Both the position numbers and the translations under genes were made by a program. Positions 1 to 6,592 of a DNA stretch of 11,647 nt are shown in pieces. The stretch lies in NCBI GenBank assembly GCA_026785815.1, contig JAJAZH010000299.1, forward strand, positions 1 through 11,647, written 5' to 3'. How positions within the stretch are numbered: position 1 is the stretch's first letter; each line of letters starts with the position of its first letter. A model generated the notes under the pieces. It had not been told where the DNA came from. It made no database searches and saw only the letters and a program-made list of their open reading frames with translations. This DNA comes from Ramlibacter sp. (GTDB taxonomy: Bacteria; Pseudomonadota; Gammaproteobacteria; Burkholderiales; Burkholderiaceae_C).

Positions 1-866
1 AGCCCAGACAGGATCGGGCCTGGCTGTTGGCGCATGACCGCGATGCGATCGCTACCGCCGACGCGCAGCGCTACCAGCAGCTTTGCGCCCGCCGCGCCGG
101 TGGTGAGCCGCTGGCCTATCTGGTGGGCTACAAAGAGTTCTTCGGAATTGAACTCCAGGTGGATCGGCGCGTGCTGATCCCGCGGCCAGACACGGAAACT
201 CTGGTGGAGTGGGCGCTTGAAGTGCTGGGCGCGCCGCTCAAGGACCGCCAACCCGAGCCCGTTAGCTGTCGTCCTGCGCCTGGCTGTCATCCCGGGACCG
301 TTAGCCGTCATCCCGCGCTCGACCCGGGATCCACGACCCCCAAGGGTGACCACGCCCGCCAGGACAGGATGTCGGTCATCGACCTCGGCACTGGCAGTGG
401 CGCCGTCGCCTTGTCGGTCAAGAAAGCCTGTCCTGCCGCGCGGGTGGAAGCGGTGGACGTCAGCTCCGCCGCACTCGAGGTCGCCACCGCAAATGCGCGC
501 GCGCTCGGACTCGACGTCGGCTTGCGCCTGGGTTCCTGGTTGGAAGGCAGCGCCAGCCGCTACCACCTGATCGTCAGCAACCCGCCTTATGTGGCAATCC
601 GGGATCCCCATCTGGCCGGCCTTGTCCATGAGCCACTGACTGCTCTCGCATCCGGGCTGGACGGCCTGGAAGCGATCCGCGCCATCATCGACCAGGCTCC
701 GGCCCACCTCCACCGGCACGGCTGGCTGCTGCTGGAACATGGCTGGGACCAGGCCGGCGCGGTGCGCCAATTGCTGCAAAGCGCCGGTTTCGCAGGCGTT
801 CGTTCCCGCCGCGACCTGGCGGGAACCGAGCGCTGCTCCGGCGGGCAATGGCTTGAACTGGGATAA
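1..866 (+). CDS. prmC: Peptide chain release factor N5-glutamine methyltransferase, 5'-truncated by the window edge, with an in-frame repeat insertion
   Basis: PrmC methylates the glutamine of the GGQ loop in release factors RF1 and RF2, using S-adenosylmethionine, in the cytoplasm. The frame is open from base 3 and reads RAWLLAHDRD before the first possible TTG start at 27. That matches the usual PrmC N-terminal domain, so the true start lies upstream and 27 is not it. Visible family marks are GEPLAYLVG and the EFFG segment, IPRPDTETLVE, the SAM-binding GTGSGA at 387-404, and the catalytic NPPY that contacts the glutamine at 579-590. Between the ETLVE helix and the VIDLGTG strand, E. coli PrmC has only a few residues; here there are close to fifty. 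The excess coincides with a hairpin-forming repeat (271-370). All catalytic motifs remain in frame with no stop, so the protein is probably still made. The next gene, grxD, follows after 41 bp and may be cotranscribed. Confidence 0.93.
   Translation, partial: PRQDRAWLLAHDRDAIATADAQRYQQLCARRAGGEPLAYLVGYKEFFGIELQVDRRVLIPRPDTETLVEWALEVLGAPLKDRQPEPVSCRPAPGCHPGTVSRHPALDPGSTTPKGDHARQDRMSVIDLGTGSGAVALSVKKACPAARVEAVDVSSAALEVATANARALGLDVGLRLGSWLEGSASRYHLIVSNPPYVAIRDPHLAGLVHEPLTALASGLDGLEAIRAIIDQAPAHLHRHGWLLLEHGWDQAGAVRQLLQSAGFAGVRSRRDLAGTERCSGGQWLELG
271..370. repeat. Palindromic repeat inserted in frame within prmC
   Basis: This stretch folds as a nested imperfect hairpin. The outer arms are 272-284 against 358-369 (TCCTG..CCTGGC with GCCAGG.CAGGA). 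The middle arms are 286-296 against 339-350 (GTCA.CCC with GGG.TGAC, then GGG with CCC across two bulged A). The core is ATCCCGCG at 310-317 against CCCGGGAT at 323-330, with one mismatch and a 5-base loop. Three related units, (G)TTAGCYGTCRTCCYG-like, begin near 261, 281 and 301. The core has the form GTCATCCC...GGGATCC, a kind of dispersed palindrome seen in many proteobacterial genomes; in translation it gives RHPALDPGS. About 99 bp, or 33 codons, would be added without a frameshift. The exact ends and any target duplication cannot be fixed without an empty-site relative. Confidence 0.72.
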
Positions 867-907
867 TTAACCTTTATGTCAAAGGCAGAGGCCGACCAGG
901 AGATTTC

Positions 908-1234
908 ATGAGCGATACCCAGCAACGCATCGACCAGCTCGTCAAAACCAGCGAAGTGCTGCTCTTCATGAAGGGCAATGCCAGCTTTCCGCAATGCGGC
1001 TTTTCAGGCCGCGCGATCCAGATCCTGAAAGCCTGTGGTGTCGATCCAAAGGCGGTCACCACGGTCAACGTGTTGGAAGACGACGAAATTCGTCAGGGCA
1101 TCAAGGAATACAGCAGCTGGCCCACGGTGCCGCAGCTTTACGTCAAGGGCGAATTCGTCGGCGGCTCCGACATCATGATGGAGATGTACCAGAGCGGCGA
1201 GTTGCAGCAGGTCCTCGGCGCCACGCAGAGCTGA
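908..1234 (+). CDS. grxD: Monothiol glutaredoxin, Grx4/GrxD type (CGFS)
   Basis: This 108-residue protein has the single-domain monothiol glutaredoxin fold. Proteins of this type bind a glutathione-ligated [2Fe-2S] cluster as dimers or with BolA partners and deliver iron-sulfur clusters in the cytoplasm, rather than acting as general disulfide reductases. The signature CGFS is at residues 30-33 with Cys30 as cluster ligand. Lys22 in the MKG segment and the WPTVPQLY loop (71-78) are glutathione-binding elements, and GGSDI follows at 85-89. Length is normal for the bacterial short form. The ATG at 908 has an AGGAG ribosome binding site at 898-902, which fixes the start. The segment before the active site reads KGNASFPQ where KGTP is usual, a mild variation. 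It follows prmC closely, an order often seen in Burkholderiales. Confidence 0.95.
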   Translation: MSDTQQRIDQLVKTSEVLLFMKGNASFPQCGFSGRAIQILKACGVDPKAVTTVNVLEDDEIRQGIKEYSSWPTVPQLYVKGEFVGGSDIMMEMYQSGELQQVLGATQS

Positions 1235-1245
1235 TCTTCACGCAG

Positions 1246-1309
1246 TGACATCCGGACAAGTTCCGGGATCCATCAGCAGTCGTGCAACGCGACTGCCAGC
1301 CGGGTGTCG
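1246..1309. repeat. Structured palindromic repeat in the grxD-AAA intergenic region
   Basis: Starting 11 bp after the grxD stop there are overlapping inverted repeats. ATCCGGA (1250-1256) pairs with TCCGGGAT (1262-1269) around CAAGT with one bulged G, and ends in GGGATCCA like the core of the repeat inside prmC. GCAGTCG (1276-1282) pairs perfectly with CGACTGC (1290-1296). Alternatively TGACATCCGG (1246-1255) pairs with CCGGGTGTCG (1300-1309) through eight Watson-Crick and two wobble pairs, enclosing the second hairpin. There is no following T-run, so it is not a classic intrinsic terminator. It could stabilise the grxD transcript end or be a degenerate dispersed repeat. Confidence 0.55.
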
Positions 1310-1321
1310 GCAATTGCTGAC
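1306..1321. promoter_or_regulatory. Near-perfect palindrome, possible operator upstream of the AAA+ gene
   Basis: GTCGGCAATTGCTGAC is symmetric except for one mismatched pair (G1309/T1318). It lies about 36 bp upstream of the candidate -24/-12 element and about 90 bp upstream of the AAA+ start. A dyad of this size without a loop fits a dimeric regulator site better than an RNA hairpin. No known regulator consensus was recognised, so this is a weak inference. Confidence 0.25.
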
Positions 1322-1356
1322 ATTGCATCGAGCTTGCGTTCGGACTTCGACTTTCC

Positions 1357-1372
1357 AGGCACGGCCTATGCT
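1357..1372 (+). promoter_or_regulatory. Candidate sigma-54 (-24/-12) promoter for the AAA+ ATPase gene
   Basis: AGGCACGGCCTATGCT matches the sigma-54 consensus TGGCACG-N4-TTGCW at all but two specified bases. The invariant GG (1358-1359) and GC (1370-1371) have the correct 12-base offset. Transcription would begin near 1383, leaving a short leader that contains the AAGGAG site at 1397-1402. No convincing sigma-70 promoter was found in the same 176-bp gap. A chance match in G+C-rich DNA remains possible. Confidence 0.35.
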
Positions 1373-1396
1373 GAAATCTCCGCAGAAGTCGTCGTC

Positions 1397-1402
1397 AAGG
1401 AG
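1397..1402 (+). promoter_or_regulatory. Ribosome binding site that fixes the AAA+ gene start
   Basis: AAGGAG lies 8 bases before the ATG at 1411. An upstream in-frame GTG at 1402 overlaps this Shine-Dalgarno sequence, so ATG 1411 is the better start. Confidence 0.75.
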
Positions 1403-1410
1403 TGTGGACC

Positions 1411-2409
1411 ATGGAATCCCGCAGTCTTGTTCCCCAGCAGTCGTCACCTTTCAAATTGCCGATTGCCAACCTTCGAAACGTGTTCCGGCCGCACGAGGTT
1501 GAGCGCAAGCTGGCCAAGTTGCCGGGCAAGGATTACGAAAACCTGCGTACGACGTATGAGCGAATGCTGGAGCGCGGCCCGGAGCGGTTCCAGGTCAAGC
1601 CCAGCGGCGTGCCGGACATGGCGGCGCTTTACGACCAGCTCCCCAACTTCACCGACGCCCTGGACGATGTCAGGCGACATGTCGCGCTGGCGCAGGATTG
1701 TTGCGATGGCCTCGAAGTGACGCCGATGCTACTGCTCGGCCCGCCCGGGATTGGCAAGACCCACTTCGCCCGCAAGCTGGCCGAATTGCTCGGCACCGGG
1801 ATGAACCTGGTTCCGATGAGCTCGATGACCGCTGGCTGGTTGCTGTCGGGCGCCTCGTCTCAATGGAAGGGCGCCAAGCCTGGCAAGGTGTTCGAAGCGC
1901 TGGTCGACGGCCAGTACGCGAATCCGGTGATCGTCGTCGATGAAATCGACAAGGCCAGCGCCGACGCGCAGTACGATCCGCTCGGTTCGCTGTACAGCCT
2001 GCTCGAGCACGACACCGCCGGCGCCTTCATGGACGAATTCGCGGAAGTGGCCATCGACGCCAGTCAGGTCATCTGGATCATGACGGCCAACGACGAGCGC
2101 TCGATTCCCGAGCCGATCCTGAACCGGATGAACGTGTTCGAGATCGAGGCCCCCTCGTTCGAGGCGGCGCGCCGGATCGCGCGCAATCTGTATCTCACCA
2201 TCCGCGGCGAACATGGCTGGGGCCAGGGCTTCGCGCCCGAGCCCGGCGACGACCTGCTGGACCTGCTGGCGGAACTGGCTCCCCGCGACATGCGCCGCGC
2301 GCTGATGACCGGCTTCGGCAATGCGCGGCTGGAGCGGCGCGACGCGATCAACCCGGACGACCTGCCGAAGGCGGCAGGATCGAAGGCGAAGATGGGGTTC
2401 GTGCAGTAG
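1411..2409 (+). CDS. Stand-alone Lon-type AAA+ ATPase without a protease domain
   Basis: This 332-residue protein is a single AAA+ module. Walker A is GPPGIGKT (110-117), Walker B is IVVDEIDK (174-181), sensor 1 is in TAND (Asn228), the probable arginine finger is Arg239 in LNRM, and sensor 2 is in PRDMRRAL (291-298). The stretch from the Walker B region through TANDERSIPEPILNRM resembles the ATPase core of Lon (TAN...IPPALLDRM). However, neither the Lon N-terminal substrate domain nor the Ser-Lys protease domain is present. About 105 residues with a charged, helical look precede the ATPase. It probably remodels or unfolds a protein partner in the cytoplasm; that partner is unknown. It is preceded by a 176-bp gap with a sigma-54-like element and ends 5 bp from the convergent M20 gene. 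The AAA+ assignment is firm; the cellular role is not recognised. Confidence 0.88.
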   Translation: MESRSLVPQQSSPFKLPIANLRNVFRPHEVERKLAKLPGKDYENLRTTYERMLERGPERFQVKPSGVPDMAALYDQLPNFTDALDDVRRHVALAQDCCDGLEVTPMLLLGPPGIGKTHFARKLAELLGTGMNLVPMSSMTAGWLLSGASSQWKGAKPGKVFEALVDGQYANPVIVVDEIDKASADAQYDPLGSLYSLLEHDTAGAFMDEFAEVAIDASQVIWIMTANDERSIPEPILNRMNVFEIEAPSFEAARRIARNLYLTIRGEHGWGQGFAPEPGDDLLDLLAELAPRDMRRALMTGFGNARLERRDAINPDDLPKAAGSKAKMGFVQ

Positions 2410-2414
2410 CCGCC

Positions 2415-3620
2415 TCAGCCGCGGGCGAAGAAAGCCTGCGCCAGCTTGACCCAGTAGGTGGAGCCGACCGGCAGCAGGGCGTCGTTGAAGTCGTAGTTGG
2501 GGTTGTGCAGCTCGCACGGGCCCATGCCGACGTAGCGGCTGTCGCGGTGGTCGCCTTCGCCGTTGCCGATGAACATGTAGCAGCCCGGCACCGCCTGCAG
2601 GTAGAACGAAAAGTCTTCGGCGCCGCCATGCTGCGGCGTGTTGCTGTCCACTTTGTGGCTGCCGAAGGTGTCCTGCGCGACCTTCATCGCGAAATCGGTC
2701 GGTGCGTCCCAGTTCACCAGCGGCGGATAGGCGCGGTAGAACTGCAGCTCGCCGGTCCCGCCATGCACCTGCGGCAGCGTTTCCGCCACGCGCCGCATGT
2801 TGGCCTCGATCGCGTCGAGCACGTCGGTGCTGAAGGTGCGCACGGTGCCGCGGATCACGGCCTGGTCGGGCAGCACGTTGTAGGCGTCGCCGGCATGAAT
2901 CTGCGTGACGCTGAGGACGGCGACGTCGATCGGGTTCTTGTGGCGCGAGATCAGCGTCTGCAGCACGCCCACCATCTCGGCGGCGATCACGATGGTGTCC
3001 ACCGACTTGTGCGGCTGCGCGGCGTGGCCACCGGTGCCGCGCACGATGATGTCGAAGCGGTTGCTTGAAGCCATGGTCGCCCCCTTGCGGAAAGCGAACT
3101 GGCCGACCGGAAAGCCCGGCATGTTGTGGATGCCGTAGATCTCGTCGCACGGAAACCTGTTGAACAGCCCGTCTTCCATCATGGCGCGGGCGCCGGCATT
3201 GCCGCCCTCCTCCGCCGGCTGGAAGATGAAGTTGACGGTGCCCTCGAAATCGGGATTGGCCGCCAGGTGCTGGGCCGCGCCCAGCAGCATGGTGGTGTGG
3301 CCGTCGTGGCCGCAACCGTGCATCCGGCCGGGATTCTTCGATGCATGCGCGAAGCGGTTGTGCTCGGGCATCGGCAGCGCATCCATGTCGGCGCGCATGC
3401 CGATCGAACGGGTGCCGGCCCCCCTGTCGCCGCGCAGCACGCCGACCACGCCGGTCTTGCCCAGCCCGCGATGCACCTCGACGCCCCAGCCGGCCAGCTT
3501 GGCGGCCACGATGTCCGAAGTGCGCGTTTCCTGGAAGGCCAGTTCGGGATGGGCATGGATGTCACGTCGGATGGCCGTCAGGCCTTCGTGCTCACGCTCG
3601 ATTTCTGCGATCAGACTCAT
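2415..3620 (-). CDS. M20 family amidohydrolase (HipO/AbgB-like N-acyl amino acid or peptide hydrolase)
   Basis: This 401-residue protein is a metal-dependent amidohydrolase of the M20D group, which cleaves N-acyl amino acids, hippurate-like amides or short peptides in the cytoplasm. The HAHPELAF motif is at 22-29 and MRADMDALP at 75-83. The di-metal centre is shown by MHGCGHDGH (100-108, with Cys103 and His105 as ligands), the PAEEGG motif (135-140, with the general-base Glu pair), His165 in GIHNMP and His372 in LHNPNYDF. GGHAAQPH (197-204) belongs to the dimerisation lid domain. There is no signal peptide. The ATG overlaps the stop of the preceding gene as ATGA, and AAGGAG lies 8 bases before it, so it is the last gene of the transporter operon. 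Its substrate probably enters through the adjacent importer; sequence alone cannot name it. Confidence 0.93.
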   Translation of the reverse strand: MSLIAEIEREHEGLTAIRRDIHAHPELAFQETRTSDIVAAKLAGWGVEVHRGLGKTGVVGVLRGDRGAGTRSIGMRADMDALPMPEHNRFAHASKNPGRMHGCGHDGHTTMLLGAAQHLAANPDFEGTVNFIFQPAEEGGNAGARAMMEDGLFNRFPCDEIYGIHNMPGFPVGQFAFRKGATMASSNRFDIIVRGTGGHAAQPHKSVDTIVIAAEMVGVLQTLISRHKNPIDVAVLSVTQIHAGDAYNVLPDQAVIRGTVRTFSTDVLDAIEANMRRVAETLPQVHGGTGELQFYRAYPPLVNWDAPTDFAMKVAQDTFGSHKVDSNTPQHGGAEDFSFYLQAVPGCYMFIGNGEGDHRDSRYVGMGPCELHNPNYDFNDALLPVGSTYWVKLAQAFFARG

Positions 3621-4510
3621 TTCACCTGCTCCTTGACGTAAGTTGCGATGTCGCGCGAGACGCCGGCCAGCGCCTCGCGCAACGCGTCGAAGCCGGTGCT
3701 TCGCTCGCGCGTCGTTTCGTTCATGTAGAGGCCGCGATGCAGCTCGACCTGCAGGCTGTGCCGACGCTCGGCCGGGCGCCCCAGCCGGGCGATCAGCGCA
3801 ACGCCCTTGAACGGGTCATTGATGGCGACGCTGAAGCCGCGCTCGCGCAACGCCTGCGCCACCATCGCAGTGAACTCGGGCGCGGCAGTGCTGCCATCCC
3901 GGTCGCCCAGCACGAAGTCGGCCAACGGATGGTCGCTCTGGATCTGCAGGCCCTCGTAGGAGTTGGCCGGCATCGAATGCAGGTTCAGGTGCCAGACCGC
4001 GCCGAAGCGCGCATGGGCCGCCTCGATCTGCTCGCGCATGGCCGCGTGGTACGGAGCGTGGTAGCGCGCGATCCGGCTCTGCACTTCGGCCACGCCAAGG
4101 CGCCGGGCGTAGATCGGTTGGCGGCCGTCCGGTCCGGCGTCGCGCCACAGCAAGCCGATCCCCAGCCGCGTCTTCTCGCCAGGGTTCAGCGGAGTCGGCC
4201 AGGCGCCGTCGAGCATCGCGGGATCGATGTCCTCCAGGTCGCGATTGGGGTCGATGTAGGCGCGCGGAAACTCGGCGGTCAGCAGCGTGGCCCCCACCGA
4301 CGGCAATGAATCCCACAGCACATGGACATCCGTGTCCTCGCCCGCGCGCAATGTGTCGAAGGCGATGGCGTAGCCGAAATCATCGGGATAGAGCGTTCCG
4401 CTGTGCGGCGAGTCGCAGATCAGCGGGATGGCGCCGGCCTCCGGCAGGCGAAGGGTGTAGGGCGGGAACGAGGCGGGAACGGCGCGAAGGACAGGGCGTG
4501 CGAGGGTCAT
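3617..4510 (-). CDS. N-formylglutamate amidohydrolase family protein
   Basis: The 297-residue protein belongs to the N-formylglutamate amidohydrolase (HutG/FGase) family, zinc-type hydrolases that remove formyl or related groups from amino acids. Family marks are ICDSPHSG (31-38), the acidic EDTDVH (58-63), FPRAYIDPNRD (81-91), NLHSMP (176-181), NDPFKG (231-236) and LQVELHRGLYM (253-263). No histidine-utilisation genes are present, so a role in histidine breakdown is unlikely; the setting suggests deblocking of imported acylated substrates. The ATG at 4510 was chosen because it makes an ATGA overlap with the upstream ATPase gene and gives a normal family length. The same frame runs open to 4963, but that part lies over the ATPase gene and has no family resemblance. 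No strong Shine-Dalgarno precedes it, so translation is probably coupled. Confidence 0.87.
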   Translation of the reverse strand: MTLARPVLRAVPASFPPYTLRLPEAGAIPLICDSPHSGTLYPDDFGYAIAFDTLRAGEDTDVHVLWDSLPSVGATLLTAEFPRAYIDPNRDLEDIDPAMLDGAWPTPLNPGEKTRLGIGLLWRDAGPDGRQPIYARRLGVAEVQSRIARYHAPYHAAMREQIEAAHARFGAVWHLNLHSMPANSYEGLQIQSDHPLADFVLGDRDGSTAAPEFTAMVAQALRERGFSVAINDPFKGVALIARLGRPAERRHSLQVELHRGLYMNETTRERSTGFDALREALAGVSRDIATYVKEQVK

Positions 4511-5553
4511 GCGGGAGCAACTGCGGCTGGCAGGTCGTTCAAATGGCAGGCACTGGTGTGGCCGGTCGCCAGCGTGCGCAGCAGCGGCGTCTCGGTGGAG
4601 CAGCGCGGCATCGCATGCGGGCAGCGTGGATGAAACGTGCAGCCCGATGGCGGGCGCAATGGCGACGGCAGTTCGCCCTCGATCGGTTTGTAGGAGCGGC
4701 GGCGAGTCTGCAGGCTGGGCAACTCCGACAGCAGTGCCTGGGTGTAAGGATGGTTGGGGCGGCTGAAGATCACCCCGGTCGGCGCCACCTCCACCACCCG
4801 GCCCAGGTACATGATCACCACGCGATCCGACACGTGGCCGACGACGCCGAGGTTGTGGCTGATGAACAGGTAGGTCAGGTCGAACTCGCGCCGCAATTCC
4901 AGGAACAGGTTCAGCACCTGGGCCTGGATCGAGACGTCGAGCGCCGCCACCGCCTCGTCGCACACGATCAGCTGCGGCTTGAGGGCCAGTGCTCTCGCAA
5001 TCCCGATGCGCTGGCGCTGGCCGCCGGAAAACTGGTGCGGATAGCGCTGGCCGTAGTCCGGGTCCAGCCCCACCTGCCGCATCAACCCGCCGACGTATTC
5101 GGCCCTTTCCGAGACCTTGACGATCCCGTGGACCACCGGCGCCTCGCCGATGATATCCAGCACCCGCATGCGCGGATTGAGCGACGCCATCGGGTTCTGG
5201 AAGATCATCTGCACGCCCAGCGCGTAGGCGCGGCGCTCGCTGCCCGTCATGTCCTGCAGCCGCTTGCCCAGGTAGCTCACCTCGCCGGCGCTGGCCGGGC
5301 TGATGTCGGCGATCACGCGTCCCAGCGTCGACTTGCCGCAGCCCGATTCGCCGACCACGCCGATCACCTCGCCGGCCTGCACTTCCAGGTCGACGCCGTC
5401 CACCGCGTGCACCACCGCGGCGCGATTCCGGGCGCCCAGCAGGTTGGCGATCCGGCCCGCCAGGTCGACCGGCTGGACGAAGCGCTTGGCGATGCCGCGC
5501 AGCTGCAGCAACGGCGTGGCGGTTGGCGGGACGGTTGCTGCAAGCTGCTGCAT
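4507..5553 (-). CDS. Peptide ABC transporter ATPase, DppF/OppF-like
   Basis: The 348-residue cytoplasmic ATPase is the second nucleotide-binding subunit of the importer. It has Walker A GESGCGKS (68-75), the Q-loop glutamine in FQNP (Gln119), the ABC signature FSGGQRQR (175-182), Walker B ending at Asp199-Glu200, and the switch histidine His233. After the ATPase core comes the Opp/Dpp C-terminal extension with NHPYTQALL (267-275) and four cysteines (305, 311, 318 and 336), the arrangement typical of OppD/OppF proteins. Walker B is followed by DEAVAALD where DEPxSALD is usual, so the proline after the catalytic glutamate is replaced by alanine; whether this alters activity is unknown. AAAGGA precedes the ATG, 9 bp after the other ATPase gene. 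The stop overlaps the next start. Confidence 0.95.
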   Translation of the reverse strand: MQQLAATVPPTATPLLQLRGIAKRFVQPVDLAGRIANLLGARNRAAVVHAVDGVDLEVQAGEVIGVVGESGCGKSTLGRVIADISPASAGEVSYLGKRLQDMTGSERRAYALGVQMIFQNPMASLNPRMRVLDIIGEAPVVHGIVKVSERAEYVGGLMRQVGLDPDYGQRYPHQFSGGQRQRIGIARALALKPQLIVCDEAVAALDVSIQAQVLNLFLELRREFDLTYLFISHNLGVVGHVSDRVVIMYLGRVVEVAPTGVIFSRPNHPYTQALLSELPSLQTRRRSYKPIEGELPSPLRPPSGCTFHPRCPHAMPRCSTETPLLRTLATGHTSACHLNDLPAAVAPA

Positions 5554-5562
5554 CGAATCCTT

Positions 5563-6582
5563 TCAGGCCAGCGCGTGCCAGCAGCGCACGCTGCGGCCCG
5601 GCTCAAGTTCCACCGGCAGCGGCACCGCCAGGCAGACCTCGGTGGCGTGCGGGCAGCGCGGACGGAACGCGCAGCCCTGCGGCAGGTTCAGCAGCGAAGG
5701 CGTCATGCCCGGAATCTGCCGCAGCAGCGACCCATGGGTGGCGCGAGTGGGGATCGAATCGATCAGCCCACGCGTGTAGGGATGGGTGGGCCGGCGGATC
5801 ACATCAGCCGTCGCGCCGCTCTCGACGATGCGGCCGGCGTACATCACGGCGATGCGGTCGGCCAGGCCGGACACCACCGCCAGGTCGTGGGTGATCCAGA
5901 CCAGGGCGGTGCCTGTTTCGCGGCACAGCCTCTGCACCTCGTACAGGATCTGGGCCTGGATGGTGACGTCCAGCGCCGTGGTGGGTTCGTCCGCGATGAT
6001 CAGCTTGGGATGGTTCAGCAGGGCGATGGCGATCGCCACCCGCTGGCGCATGCCGCCGGACAACTGGTGCGGATAGGCCTGCAGCCGCTCCTGCGGCGAA
6101 GGGATGCCAACCATGGCCAGCGCGTCGCGGGCGCGCGCCAGGGCCGCGGCGGCGCTGACCTTCTCGTGGGCGTGGATCGCCTCCACCATCTGCGTGTCCA
6201 CCCGCAGCACCGGGTTGAGGGTCATCATCGGGTCCTGGAAGATCATCGCGATCTCCTTGCCGCGCAGTTGCCGCAACCGGGTTTCGGGCGCCCCCACCAG
6301 TTCCTCGCCAAGGTAGCGGATCGAGCCGCCGACCACGCGGCCGGGCGCGTCGATCAGCCCGATCACCGAGAAGCCGGTGATGCTCTTGCCGGAACCCGAC
6401 TCGCCCACCAGGCCGACGATCTCGCCGGCGCGCACCCGCAGGTCGACGCCGTCCACCGCCTTCACCACGCCGCCGTGGGTGAAGAAATGGGTCCGCAGGC
6501 CCTGCACTTCCAGCACTGCCTCGTCCAGCGCTGCCAGCCCGGCGACCCCGGAGAAATTCTGCGAGTCGTAGTCGTCGTCCAT
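5563..6582 (-). CDS. Peptide ABC transporter ATPase, DppD/OppD-like
   Basis: The 339-residue protein is the first ATPase subunit of the importer. Walker A is GESGSGKS (60-67), the Q-loop glutamine is Gln116 in FQDP, the signature is LSGGMRQR (174-181), Walker B is LIIADEPT (194-201), and the switch histidine is His232. The C-terminal Opp/Dpp extension has THPYTRGL (266-273) and cysteines 304, 310, 317 and 334, a four-cysteine set that in some OppD proteins is reported to hold an iron-sulfur cluster. Two starts are possible. ATG 6582 leaves a 10-bp gap after the permease stop and has a weak GAAG upstream; ATG 6603 adds seven residues and overlaps the permease by 11 bp without a visible Shine-Dalgarno. 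The open frame continuing to 6729 lies over the permease gene and is not coding. Confidence 0.93.
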   Translation of the reverse strand: MDDDYDSQNFSGVAGLAALDEAVLEVQGLRTHFFTHGGVVKAVDGVDLRVRAGEIVGLVGESGSGKSITGFSVIGLIDAPGRVVGGSIRYLGEELVGAPETRLRQLRGKEIAMIFQDPMMTLNPVLRVDTQMVEAIHAHEKVSAAAALARARDALAMVGIPSPQERLQAYPHQLSGGMRQRVAIAIALLNHPKLIIADEPTTALDVTIQAQILYEVQRLCRETGTALVWITHDLAVVSGLADRIAVMYAGRIVESGATADVIRRPTHPYTRGLIDSIPTRATHGSLLRQIPGMTPSLLNLPQGCAFRPRCPHATEVCLAVPLPVELEPGRSVRCWHALA

Positions 6583-6592
6583 TGCGGGGGCT

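Noticed and set aside
27..29. TTG as the prmC start
   Set aside because: The frame is open upstream to base 3, and the residues there (RAWLLAHD) match the usual PrmC N-terminal domain, so the gene begins outside the window.
594..612. GGGATCCCC as another copy of the palindromic repeat
   Set aside because: It encodes the conserved segment after NPPY in PrmC (IRDPHL), has no matching arm and is explained by coding sequence.
1729..3315. A 528-codon minus-strand open frame spanning the AAA+ and M20 genes
   Set aside because: It overlaps the M20 gene in another frame and runs antisense to the AAA+ gene. Both of those have full motif sets, and the frame's product shows none.
4511..4963. N-terminal extension of the N-formylglutamate amidohydrolase frame
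   Set aside because: This part overlaps the ATPase gene on the same strand, has no resemblance to the family and would lie before the normal family N-terminus. The ATGA overlap at 4507-4510 marks a better start.
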